A stretch of 64,000 bases of DNA from Parelaphostrongylus tenuis (taxonomy: Eukaryota > Nematoda > Chromadorea > Rhabditida > Metastrongylidae), in the NCBI GenBank assembly GCA_019055375.1, contig JAHQIW010004345.1:62001-126000 (forward strand), in the 5' to 3' direction. Each line of letters opens with the position of its first letter. Position 1 is the stretch's first letter. This document shows positions 36,000 to 48,000 of the stretch, one piece after another. Both the position numbers and the translations under genes were made by a program. Under the pieces are notes generated by a model. The model saw only the letters and a list, made by a program, of their open reading frames with translations, had not been told where the DNA came from and did no database searches.

Positions 36000-36640
36000 T
36001 TCGAGGCCATCAGCGACCAATTGATAAATTCGGTCTGAGATTCGCTCAGGAATACGCTCGACTACATCAAACATATGGATTTGAGGTGATCGAACGCATA
36101 TTTGGTTTATAGTCGTGATGGTCTAGCAATGTATTGAGTTAGTACTGTTTCCCTTCCAGGCAAGTCTTGGCACTATCTTGTCAATCCGGAGCGATGAGAG
36201 GCTTGATGAGCCGACGTTATCGATCCAGCAGTCGATCCAGTGTGATTGACGGACACTTGTAATCACTAGCTACTCCACGCGTCGATTTGAAGTCAGTATA
36301 CTGTAGAATCGTTGGCATAAAACAACACCTGCAAGAGTTGTAGTCTTTGTGTGAAAATCGGGTTCCTACTCGCGTTTGAGTGAGAACCAATTCAAAATCC
36401 TACGATATTCTTCTTGATTGTTTTGAATACAAAGTAGTCCCATTAATTCTCGTAGATTTGCTGTAGCATAGGCTTATTCTTTAGCAAGGTCGTAGCCAGA
36501 AATATGGAATTTTTTCTGTGCTTAGACACTAGTACCAGTAGTTCGCAATTCGACGGAAGTAATACGTCGCATCCACGATGAAGTGGTGTAATTTCCATGC
36601 AGGCTGGTAATATTTACCATATCAATTGATCAAATAAAGC
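36000..36640 (-). other. Conserved block upstream of receptor copy 1
   Basis: Aligns by eye with 53030-53710 and 63790-64000. On the minus strand it gives a conserved peptide-like stretch (words TITTINQICVRSPQ and ERISDRIYQLV) interrupted by stops, and a further word LQYTDFKSTRGVASDYK. It may be an old coding segment, a transposon piece or a 5' region of the receptor gene. I do not recognise it. Confidence 0.45.
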
Positions 36641-37999
36641 AAAATTATCTAAATTTTAAAACTCTTGGTATCAAATTCAACTCTATTTGATTGAGCAAGT
36701 TGTGTAATGGGCAGATTTATGGCGAATTGCTCTAGATTGATGGAAGAATAATTACGGTTCCAAACCTTGCTGAAATTCTATAATTTGCTCCAAAAGGCGA
36801 GAATAGTTCAATAGTCAACGCTGATTTTTTCTGCAAAATCTCGTGTATTTTATGAAAGAATCAGCTTTGGTGGTTGCTTTTCCGTGACTTTCTCTCAAAA
36901 CTGCTTCTTGTGTGGCACCTCTTCTATGATTTAAAATGAACAGCGTAAGATGTCATTAGAAAAAAACATAAAGCGAGAGATGCGGATTGCAATGATGTAT
37001 ACATGACCACATTTATCTATGAATATATTTTGACATATTCAACGTCTTATTTCAACTATACATAACCTCAATTACTTTCTCACTAACCTAGTAAAATCGT
37101 TCAAATTTTGTCTTTATCGAGCAAGAATTCGCTTGAAGTATCTTTACAATCTCATCGAGATTCACTGACGATAACCTTCTATCTACTATCAGGATGACAT
37201 ATAATTGTGATTTCGTAATTGGCTCCGGCACTTGAAGTCTAAATAAAACCCTGAGAAATCCATAAAAAATTCTCGTGGACAGCTCTCACGAAAACAATAA
37301 AATAATCCAATCCAATTTGTTCGTGCGACTCAAAAAAACCCATTTATACGGCATCGCATCGTTGGATGACTGGATGGTTGGAGTGTACTCTGTTCATATA
37401 AGGGTCCCTATTGTTGCAAGAAAATCAAGTACGTTATCGGACTGGTGGAGTAAGATTAAATTTCCTTAACTATGTAGGATACTTCTTACCCAAACATTGG
37501 ACCGCAGAGTAGAGTTAGTTTCCTCACCAGCACAAACGTGGCCATGATTACTGACCTACGGTTCTCAGAGCACACTAATTAATTTAAGAGTCGTCCATCG
37601 AGACAAATAAATGATAAGACGACGTCATCAGACTACTCAAGTAGGAAAGATAAAGCAAACTAAATGTTTTCGATTATATAGGAAAGCTTTTCTCACGAAC
37701 ATGCGACTGCAGAGCAGAGTTGGTTTTCTCGCCAGCACAACGTGACCGTGATTACTGATCTGTCTCAACAATTAACCTCTTCGCTTTCGCGTTGGCGTTT
37801 CGCGAGGTATGCGCAGCGGTCGCCGAATAGGTGAGACGCGTTCCAATTGCCATGTTTTGTGGCAGTTCTCTAATAAAATTAAAATTTTGATTGTCATAAA
37901 AATGTTTTGTCGTCAGTAGATGGTAGAATATGATAAAGGAGAACTCAATTAGGCTATTAGTGGCACCAACAGTGGTAATGCCCTCTTCAAAGCATCGCA

Positions 38000-39935
38000 T
38001 TTCTCAGTGGTAAAGAAAACGCTTACAAAGAGATCACATGTTGAACTGTAGTTGAACATTTCTATCCTATCTTATTTATATTTGTTCAGTATAAATTTAT
38101 AATTCAACTACATCTATCTTTTGTTTATAATGTCGGCCAAAACTCATCGTTATGGCAATTGAATAAATCGTGAAATAATCAATTACATTATTACATTGTG
38201 CTTCTAAAATTAAGTATCACAATGCAAATCCTATAGATGTATTTCTCATTTCATACCACACCAAAAAGTGGTCGCACAGATTGAAAAAATAAGACAATGA
38301 TTAGTTCGACATGAATGATGTTGAACACTGCATGTGATGCTACTTCATCGACAAATCTCAATGATTCCTTCATCATTTATTTGATTTAGGACTTGACACA
38401 GACCTTATTCTATTGTTTTATGGATACTATCTTTTTATTGTTCACTTATTCTGTACTATTACCACATTTTATCGTGATGATTTTGACACTTAACACGCCC
38501 ATCGATTTTACGCCCCCTACGTATTTCTTTTTAGTAGAACACTCTCAAGACGATTTCCCGCATCTCGTCCACTTCCCGCCTCTCCAAATAACTCCAATAT
38601 GGCCAAATCCGGATGGCTTTAGAGGACTAACAGTGCATCAGAGACCTCCTGGTTCACTCAAGTGTTCCCAGAAGCTATCAACCCCTCTTATACCAAGAAA
38701 TTCCATGCTCGAAGGGTCAAGTATTTGCAGATTCTTGTAAAGCTGATGTTTGTTTGAACTGTGAGAAGTATATTTAATTAGATATTTTGAATAAAAGATT
38801 CAGACATTAGCAAAATGTAAAATAAAATGCGCACTTTCTGCAAAGGTATTTATTAAAATGGTAACCATTCGATCACTCAGCATTCATTGCCTTCGAGAGT
38901 CCACCTTCGGAAGTAGTCGTTAAAGAAGATGTGGTCATCTACAATCCCACCCTCTCCTTCAATGGCAACATTTTGCGTTCAAAATGACATAATTCTCAGG
39001 TGCAAAAAATTAGTGAATTCCACGAACTGCACATGCCCAATGTTTGGAAATTGATTGTAGAATAGAGAATTAATTATCTGCGATGATCAAAAAATTGATG
39101 AGTGTGAGATGGCGCTCTTACTGTAACAATATAGGAGAACGAGAATGCACAAAAAGAGTATGAAGTATGTTTATTTCTTTGGGATATAGCTTTCATGTTA
39201 AAAATAGAATTTCTATGTGGGCACCCTGATCTTTTCAGGTTCCGAAAAAGGCGAAACAGCCAAAACATCAGGTTTTCGATTAAACCGTATGTATTATAAC
39301 AACCTCGCATTTGACATGCAGGGGAAAATCTGCAATACAATATTTGTTTCTAGGAAACTTCAACTGCTAGAATATCAGATGCGAAAAGGGCACCTCCGAC
39401 AAAACTGCATCTACGCATACAAACTCTGTCGCATTGGGGTGCACGTAGCTCAAGGCATCAAATGCCACAATCACTCTGACTCTAAACAGTTCGTAACTGA
39501 TTCTATGATCCTGCCATTTTATCGACTGCTTCCTAGATCCTTGTTCAAAACTTCAATATGTTCTAAAAGACCTTTGTCAAGCTTATTTCAGGTTTGGCTT
39601 GTGTCAGTGGTTTGCCTACGTTTTGGCAGTTTTGCCTGCCTCGTCACGCCAACGGAATATTTTGTAATTTCAAAACGAGCCTTTCAAAACAGTCTATAAA
39701 ATGACAAGATTCACATGTTCAATATAAAATCGCAAGCCATTGACTGTAAAGCGATCAGACGACATTTCATGTGTCTGGTCTTGATAATCTGCGTCTCCCC
39801 GTGTGACTTTGACGAGGCAAGCGAAGCTGGCGAAACACAGGTAAACCACTCACACATACCAAATCTCGAAAAGGCTCAACAACAGTCTACAGGATCTTAT
39901 GATGTCTATGCAGAACTAAAAGTGAATAGTTTCAC
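38000..39935. other. Spacer between duplication units, no gene recognised
   Basis: AT-rich. The longest frame (39217-39699, +, 160 codons) starts at a sequence resembling a decayed class B motif (caggttccgaaaaaggcga) and has no recognisable domain, so I treat it as chance. Confidence 0.45.
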
Positions 39936-39939
39936 CAAG

Positions 39940-40140
39940 GGGATGTGCATGCGGGAGTTTAATCCGTGTTTAACCCATATGAAGGTGTATGCTATCACTA
40001 CACCACCGAGACCATCATAATACTGCTACAGTGATGGTAAAATAAAAACGTTTAAATTAGTTTGTTGTATTTGTGAATTCAACCCTTAGCTTCTTCATCA
40101 TAGGTAGGATTTGAAGTGTGTTCCACGAGAGCTACTCACT
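39940..40140 (-). repeat. tRNA-derived SINE, copy 1 of a local pair
   Basis: Minus strand has GGTGGTGTAGTGATAGCATA (box A-like) and a decayed box B. Downstream sequence follows the 40970-41195 copy for about 200 bases (atcataa(t/c)actg(c/t)tac, then gaa(t/g)tatgttcca-like words). Confidence 0.55.
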
Positions 40141-40969
40141 AAATCTGATACATGAAGTTCGTCGGATCGAGTTCTTAATGCGGTGAGAAAGCGTGGCTGT
40201 GAACTGAACGCTCGCGCAGGCAGTTACTGGTCAAATGTATGCCGAGGACGACTTCCTGGTGTACCTGTGCTCTGACAGTTGACGTTTATGGAGGCTTTTT
40301 TACTATGATAATGTGCCAGATATATTAAGATACTCTAGATGATACAGTGTGCACAAAATGTGCCTGCATCCACACAGTTCATCTTTATACCAACTATTCT
40401 TACGATGGACTTTTAGTAAAACTATAGACGCTGTATGTATATGCATTTCTTGGCAGTCAAAAAACTTGTAATTTATGCAGCGTATACATTTTACGTATGC
40501 TATGTAAAATCAGAGTTTTCATGTACAAATTGCATTCTTTGAGAAATATGCACACCCTTGTTTGTAACTTATATTTCTTCCAAATATGTGCACTTTTGGT
40601 GAGTAGTGTTGCATTGCGACACTATGCAGAGGATAATATTTTAAAAAAATCCTGTTTCACACTCTAAAATGTCTACATGAACAATCATGGTCGTTCTTCC
40701 ATCTTGAATTCACAGAAAAGCGATATAGCCTGAAGTGTGACGGATTTTGTATATATGTTGTTTTTGAGTCCAATTAGGTATAAATTCGAAATAAGTGGAG
40801 AGATAACTACTTATTTTTCATTTCTTTGAATAAAAATTATTATATATTTGAATGGTCTCTGAGATCATTCAAGTTGGTCAGATAGGTTGTTGCTACAAAC
40901 TACTGAGTGCTTTCATCAGTTTTATCTCTAGAAGCTGCGAAATTATTTATCCGGAGATGCTGAAGGACA

Positions 40970-41195
40970 TGCAAAACTCTCGACCACAGGTGGGCGTTGA
41001 ACCCACACTTCACCGATAGCGGGGGCGTTTGCTACCGCTACACCACTGAGGTCATCATAACACTGTTACAACATTGATAAAGTAAAGAAAACGCATCTGG
41101 ATTACTTTACTGCATCTTTGAATTTTGTCCCTAACTTCCTCAATATACAGATATTGTTTGAAGTATGCTCCATAAGAAATCGCTCACCACATTTT
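40970..41195 (-). repeat. tRNA-derived SINE, copy 2 of the local pair
   Basis: Minus strand: CAGTGGTGTAGCGGTAGC (box A-like) and GTGGGTTCAACGCCCACC (box B with paired T-arm), then a non-tRNA body shared with 39940-40140. It is the best-preserved head of this family in the window. Confidence 0.65.
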
Positions 41196-42013
41196 CAAAA
41201 CAGAGCAGTAGCTAATTCACGTGACGTGGTCGAATTTATTTGATTCACCCAATTTGTCTCAGCCAACACGAAATATAATCGCCTCTCACAAGTTGTTTCT
41301 TGCCGCCAACACCATTGAAAGCAGGCGTCGAGTGCTTGGGTCACTTAGACGGGCTGAATACTGGTTGAATAAATGTTTTCTAGGAACGGGAGATGTTTCA
41401 ACGTCACTACCGCTTTCGACTTCATTCACAAGCAGTCTATAGATCTTGTGAATCTGTATGATGTTCTGCAGACGCGGCAATCGCTGTAATTATTGTATTT
41501 GCAAAGCTTAAGAAGCTCTCAGTTTAAATTAAGTCCATATTGGTAAGCAAATCTGACCCAAGGTTGCTTATCTGAGAAAGGGTTGTGTAATGTTGCGTCT
41601 ACAGAACATCAACATCCTTCAATCACATTATATGGATATCTGGCAGATCGTGAAGTATTGTGTCGCTCCAAAGCGTCATAATATATGGTCGACAAGTCTT
41701 TTATAGTGGTCAAGATTATTTTGGCAGGTGGCATAACAACACGGACTTTATAAATAAAGAAAGTAGCTGAAACAATAATGAGATTATTACAGTCATGTTC
41801 TGTGACAATCGTTTTGCTCCTGAGCAGTTGACCCTTTGTGAATGGATTATCTAAACAAATATACACATATACATGTAACATACATATTTATTAATGCGCT
41901 TGCAGTACTCAGTACTAATGAGTCAACTTATCACTAAATAATTCTCAAATAGATGGCTAGGTTTATTCAGTCTTTCGAGGTTCATATCTCTAAGATAGTC
42001 ATGTTCTTCTCAA

Positions 42014-45000
42014 TTACAGATTTGGATGTCGATCCGCCATCGGATACATGTTGACCGTTGCGGTGTTTTTCATTCCAAAAAATCTCTTCACATTTATAAT
42101 GTGAAGATGCTCGTCGAATTGTATGCGATACTCCTTGCTAAAAAGCAGAAATAGTGTTATTTGAGAGACTAGTAACTTGCTTAAAAGGACGTGTATGTAG
42201 ATAATGATCACTAATATTACCAGTGTTACTAAATCCCAAGACCGACTATCTATTAGCCTCAGCATTTTCAATAATTCTTGTTTTCATTTCTGAGTCAACA
42301 CCGAAAATGCTGGAGGTTCATTACGAGTCTCTACGCAGTGGTCTCCATTTGAACAACTCAGTGGAGACCTATAAAAAACCGGTGAGTATGTTGAAGCTCA
42401 ATCACTGTGCTTGATGGTAGTAATATCAATGGGTGTGCATGGTTGATTAGGTTCTGGACGATCGATTTTTTTTAATACTCTGGTGATGGCGGATTCATCG
42501 AAACGTCAACTGTTGAAATAAAGTCAAAAATAAAATGTTAATTATTCATCGATTAATATTCGTCCCCTAGTACTGACCGATTGTCAGTGTTCGCTCTCTG
42601 ATGAGTAAATAAATGGAAAGCAATTTGCGAATCATCTAGTCACCCATTCATTCACTCAATAACTGCTGTTGCATTTACTATACGCACTGGTTATGTCATC
42701 ATTACGCCCTTTGCACTCCCATGTTCAAATATTTTGATTCACTATATTGCAAACCAGCCTTCAGTTCTCTTTCATGGCCATGTACATATATCCCATCACA
42801 CTTTTGAATCTGCTATACCATCCTAGAATGAGACACTCCAAACTCCAATCATCTGTGTGATATGTTTATATTCTCTTATTCTTGATCACTACACTTTCTC
42901 AGCGTTTTGTATTATTATCAATATGCAGTTTCAAAATGAGGTTAGTCGTTAGTTTGTGAAACCATGCGATTAATTTTGCTCTTATTTCACCTTACCATGC
43001 TCATCGTATTCATCAAACCAAGCATAACTAAGATTCGTCAATAATCAATCAGAATTCATTTTATTTGACCGCCTATTGCAGTGATATGACGTTAAAAGGT
43101 TGGGGAAAAAGTTTCGAGAAAATGCTTTAAACTTTCTTGAGTGTCGGCCATTTTCTGTGTCATGGGCTCATTTGGAAGCCCGTCTTCTCCCGTACTGATT
43201 GGTATATAATCCATCTACTTAGTTAACAAGCGAGCAAATTAAGTTGTTGATGATGCACGAATGGCTGTTGGGTTCAAATGCAACTGTGGCAAGTGAACGC
43301 ATCAATTAATTTTGTCCTCGCACAAGCGATCTTTTGCCGGAGAAGTGGCAAGAACTGCTTGAAGTTGAAGGGAGTACTTTGACTATTAGTTTTGTCAATG
43401 TTCGGGTGTAATAGGTGCATAAATAAAGGTTATACATGCATTTTCTCAGAATTTTTCCCCAACCTATTATAACAAACCCAATAATGTAGAGTGGTATGAA
43501 AAAGGTTTACATGTTTTGGGACTCGAGCCCAGATCTCATTCTTTCCGGGAGCGCGTGCTGAACCACTGCACTTCCGACGCCTGTTTTGCACACCCCTCTT
43601 TCACGCTGCAACGCGTTATCTCTCAACAGCCAACCGTCTACGGTCTGGCGTGGACAGTCGCTATCGACAGTGAACCCACTTGGTTAACAGATATTGGGTT
43701 TCAATAATCAATCACAATTCATTCAATTTGACCGCCTATTGCGGTGACCATGATGTTATAATAAGCCCAATAATGTAGAGTGGTGTGAAACAGTTCAGCA
43801 CGCGCTCCCGGAAAGAGTGAAATCCAGGTTCGAATCCCAGCTGAGGCAAACGTTTTTGCCCACCACTCTACATCACTGGATTTATTACGAGATTTTTTAG
43901 TAGTGAATATTGAGCGGTGGAATAGGTCGTGGCCCAATGGTTGTCACGCACTTTCGCAAGAGTTGGTCCTTACTCCCTAACTTTCTCCGCTAATTAATAA
44001 CGAACGTTTGAGCCTGGTTATTCTCGAGATTGCTAGGAGACGTGTTCGATTAGTATTCTACGACGTTGATGAAGAAGGTTAAAATTGACTTGATCGCTGG
44101 AAGTACTGGGATCCCCGCACTGAAAAAAAGAATAGGAGACGGATCAAAAAAAGTACTAGAGATTACTGAGCATTATGACAGGAAATATCTTGCCATTATT
44201 AGTGTCTCTTTCTGACTTCTGTATCATTTCTAAGTATTATTCACCTCAAGGTTTATATGATGCATAATTATGCTATCATCACAGTGTCAATGGTCAACTA
44301 ATATTATTATAAATAAATTTGATTGTCTGCGTTTGCGATGTGGAGTTACGACAAAATCAAACGGGCTCACGTGGCGGAAGGCATAGCAGAATTATTAAGT
44401 TACATCTGTTGATATAAGGAGGCTGATGAGACAGTCAAGATCGAAACACGTGTATCGGGCTCTATAAGTCAGCCCATTTAACAGACCACATGACATGTTG
44501 GCTCAAGTAATAATTACAAGATATGATGAAATTTGAGCATGCTCTTAAGAAAACGCTCGAAACGAAAGGTACGAATTACAGTAATTTTATGTAACTCCTT
44601 TTTTAACAGTGGCACTGTGTTTAACACGCGTCCTCGGAAAGAGTTAAACGCGCGTTAAACTCCACCTGAGGTTCAAAGTTTGCATATCACTTATAATAAC
44701 GGCCTGTGCTCGCCGTTGCCTCTAATTTCCCCAGTCACTGAGTTGGGCTTGTTCTATTATTTGAGGTTTATCCAAGAAGCCTCAAGGGTTGTTCGCTCTG
44801 ATGTTCCTTATTCTTACCCCAGGATTCTTTCAACCACATTAACGTCCACGTCGTTCTATTTTTTTATTGGCCTTCAATTTCCCGTTCAGGTGTTCTTTGA
44901 TTCGGATCCAAGTGGCCTTCCTGTTCCTCCAATGTGTTCTTCACCACGTCGCGCAAGAGGTGTGATATATATTACCCGAACTCATGCAATCCCCTTTATT

Positions 45001-48000
45001 ATTAAGGTATACTATTGTCTTAAATAGACGGTCGTTTTGGCACGAGTAATCAATATCTGATTGTTCAGATGAAACGCACTCACATCTAATAGCGTTTTCT
45101 AAGCGGGGCGTCATAAGAATGGCAAATTTTCATAGGGTTCACTGCAAAAGATGTAAGGGACATAGTATTTATTTACTTTACACATCGTCTTATTTATCTC
45201 TTGCTACTTATTTCCTTCGACTGACTGATTCGACGCAGATCTCAAGCACAGTTTCATCTGTCACAATTGCACCGAAACGCTAGCATCGATTATGCTTTAC
45301 AATGAGGCGTAAGGAGCAAGATATCTTCATTTCAGGGACTTTGTAGAAAAAAAAGTATCCAGTATAGTGTATTCCTCATTTATGCTTTATGTTCTAACGA
45401 TTTGGTGAAGATTCTCTCTTTTAATTCTTGCATATATGCATCATATGTCTGCTCATTCCAGTCTCGATCGAAATCTTATCGTATGGTAAGGGATGTGATG
45501 TCTGGGTAATGATGGGCAATGCAACTTCGTGTACACAACTCTGTCGTGATGGCGTCGTGAATGAAAGTTCTTGATCCCCCTTCTTCATCTCTTTCAATGA
45601 ATTTGAATTTGAGAATTTCATCTTTTTGACAATTTTTTCGGAAAAAGATCGTTCTCGAATGAAAAGCAACCTAAGGGTTTTTTTTCACTCAGAACAGCTT
45701 GAAAGTTCAATAATGTCCACATCGTTTTCTTTACATCAACTGCAATGCCAGATATGCTCACCTTATTGCATAGTACACGAAGAAATTTGTCGCACATGCG
45801 GAATTTATAAACAGTCCGGCCACTAGGGAGACGTATAACCGCTCAATAATGGGGTACAGAACGGCAGCCATCGCTCCAATCAACGTCGTTGCGAACGAAC
45901 CAAGCACCACTGTTAAACTGATGATGATCAGTGAGCGGTAAATTTGCCTCGTGTTTGTGGTGCCTGTAAAGACATCGCTTTGAATGTATAGAAGTTCTTT
46001 GCCCTATATGAGTGTCGGCAAGCTGTCAAATTTTCCAATCATGTGTGACAACTCACTCATTCTGACTTTTTTTAGGAAACAGATAAATAAAGCATAATAA
46101 GCAATAATCAGGATGTTGTGGACCATTAAGGAATTCTCGATCACATGAATGAGCAAGCCGGTCATCGGAGCTGTGACGTCGCAAACGACCTTTCTAAATT
46201 TAAAGTCCGTTCTTATTCAAAACAGAACTACGTGTCTGTATTCTATGTCCTTTTAAACTGCTCTTATGCACCACTATTTATATTTGAGAACGTAGCTTTC
46301 TAGCTTTATGTCCAAGTGATGCTGATTTTTATAGTTTAACGTATCCGTGCGATAAATAAATTTCTCCGAAACATGTTTTTCATAGATTATTGAGAGTACA
46401 TACTAGCTTTCCTCATGTGATCCTTGCCGCATTGACTTGTTCCCAATTAACAACCAAAGTTTTCCAATCGCTCAAATCTTCGAATGTAAAACAACATCTG
46501 CCGCAACGCTAATCGTCAAATTACCCTTTCAAATGACAAGCGTCGGTAAAACTTACATTTAATTTTCAATTGCAAAAGTAGCTAAATGGATCCTCCTTAC
46601 TGTAACAGAAATCGTCGTGCTTCACAGCTTCTTTCTATGCTTTTCGTGAAGAAATCTGACGATCGGATTGATGGTCATCCTGTTGAGAGCTTGACACACC
46701 GAAAAATCTAATTGGTAACGGCACTCATCTATCGTTTTCGTTGAAAACACATTACATGTTCGCTCCACCTGATATTCGACGTTTCGCCGTGTGAAAATTT
46801 TTTCGTTTTCGCCGTTTTCTGATTTTTTATCTTTGATACAGGTTGGATCTTTAGATCCTTCGTCTCACTTGCCACATACGGGATACGTGTAGATCTTCAT
46901 ACTGTGCGCTGGACAACGCTGTGTGGTCTTCCAACCTGCTGGCGAAACGACCACATTTCTGCGCATGTGGAATCGTTCAGCCATAGAGATGGGAAAGACT
47001 AATGGAGTTCTTCGCTGCGTTCACCACATCCTCGGCGCTGTCAAACGAACTTCGAGTCGTTCACTTTTTCCCAAATCATTTAATGGAAATAGGTCGTTTA
47101 TCAGAATGCCTTCACCTACCAAGATAGACGTAGCTAAAACATTCTACGATTATACACTGTATTGAGCGTCAATCCAGCATGCTATATCTCGTTTCTTATG
47201 CTTTAATGAGATTTAGTCGGAGACCCAAGACTTCCTCAAGAGTTATCGAAGTTGGTCAACGTTCGTTCCGCCTGGCCAAGGTTCGTTTATTTAGAGTGTT
47301 GATACCAGCAAATAAACGTAGCGTAACATCCGCCTGTTATAAAATCTCTTGTCCATACTCGTATTCGCACAATGTTTCAGAGGGCCGCAATGAATAAATT
47401 ACCTGATATTGCATAGTAGCCTTGCTTTACCTTCCTTTTTGCTTTGATGTGAATATCGCTGCGGGTATCATCTCAGTTATGAAATCTTCATGTACTCACG
47501 AAGAATTTTCATGTACTGAATAGAGACGCATTCACTGTCCATAGGTTTTATGACCATTTTTGCCTATACTGGGTCAAAGGCTTTCCTTGAGGCGATGGAG
47601 GTGAAATAGAGCAATCAACTGTACTCCCATGATGCGACAACGAGTCTTGTAGTGAATGTGATCTGATGGGTCGTTCCATAAGTTTTGGAAGTAAAGCAAT
47701 AAATACCAACTTTATCAATTAGAAGTGATTAAATCTACGTGATTTTGGCATCATTAAATTGCGCATTTTCTTGCGGATATTTTGGTATACACTTGCCTAT
47801 GTGTGCTTCAAGGAGAAGCTGTCGCAGGAACAAACTCGTTTACTACTCAGGTACAAATGCTGCGTAGGGGAAAAATGTTAGTGAAGCGCGCGCGCAAGAA
47901 TGATAAAGTTTCGTGTGGATGGTTGTGTGCAACCGATCCTCTGTCTGCTCATCCCAACTTTGAACTTTGTGGAACACTTCCTAGTCGCCCTTTCTGCAAC

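Larger units (their letters stand above)
27720..38000. repeat. Segmental duplication unit 1 (receptor copy 1)
   Basis: Similarity to unit 2 (41220-55700) and unit 3 (56415-64000) covers exons, introns and flanks. Examples: ctcacaagttgtt(t/c)(c/t)ttgccg at 27866 and 41287, gtaaggagcatggaac at 35070 and 62890, tggtacccaattggaattac at 35878 and 63671, and gactcaaaaaaa(a/c)cc at 37328 and 54742. Boundaries are approximate. Unit 1 and unit 3 are the closest pair by eye. Confidence 0.75.

Noticed and set aside
38393..38740. 115-codon forward ORF with a hydrophobic start and proline-rich tail
   Set aside because: Looks superficially secreted, but there is no family match by eye, no conservation between duplication units and AT-rich composition.
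39217..39699. 160-codon forward ORF
   Set aside because: No recognisable domain. The start overlaps a decayed hammerhead-like repeat, and no splice or paralogue support was found.
43515..43590. Functional tRNA gene
   Set aside because: Box A and B words are good, but the acceptor and anticodon stems do not close by eye, and an inverted partner shows it is a SINE head.
44680..45027. 115-codon forward ORF in receptor copy 2 intron
   Set aside because: Antisense to the receptor gene, begins next to a SINE-like head, no motifs.
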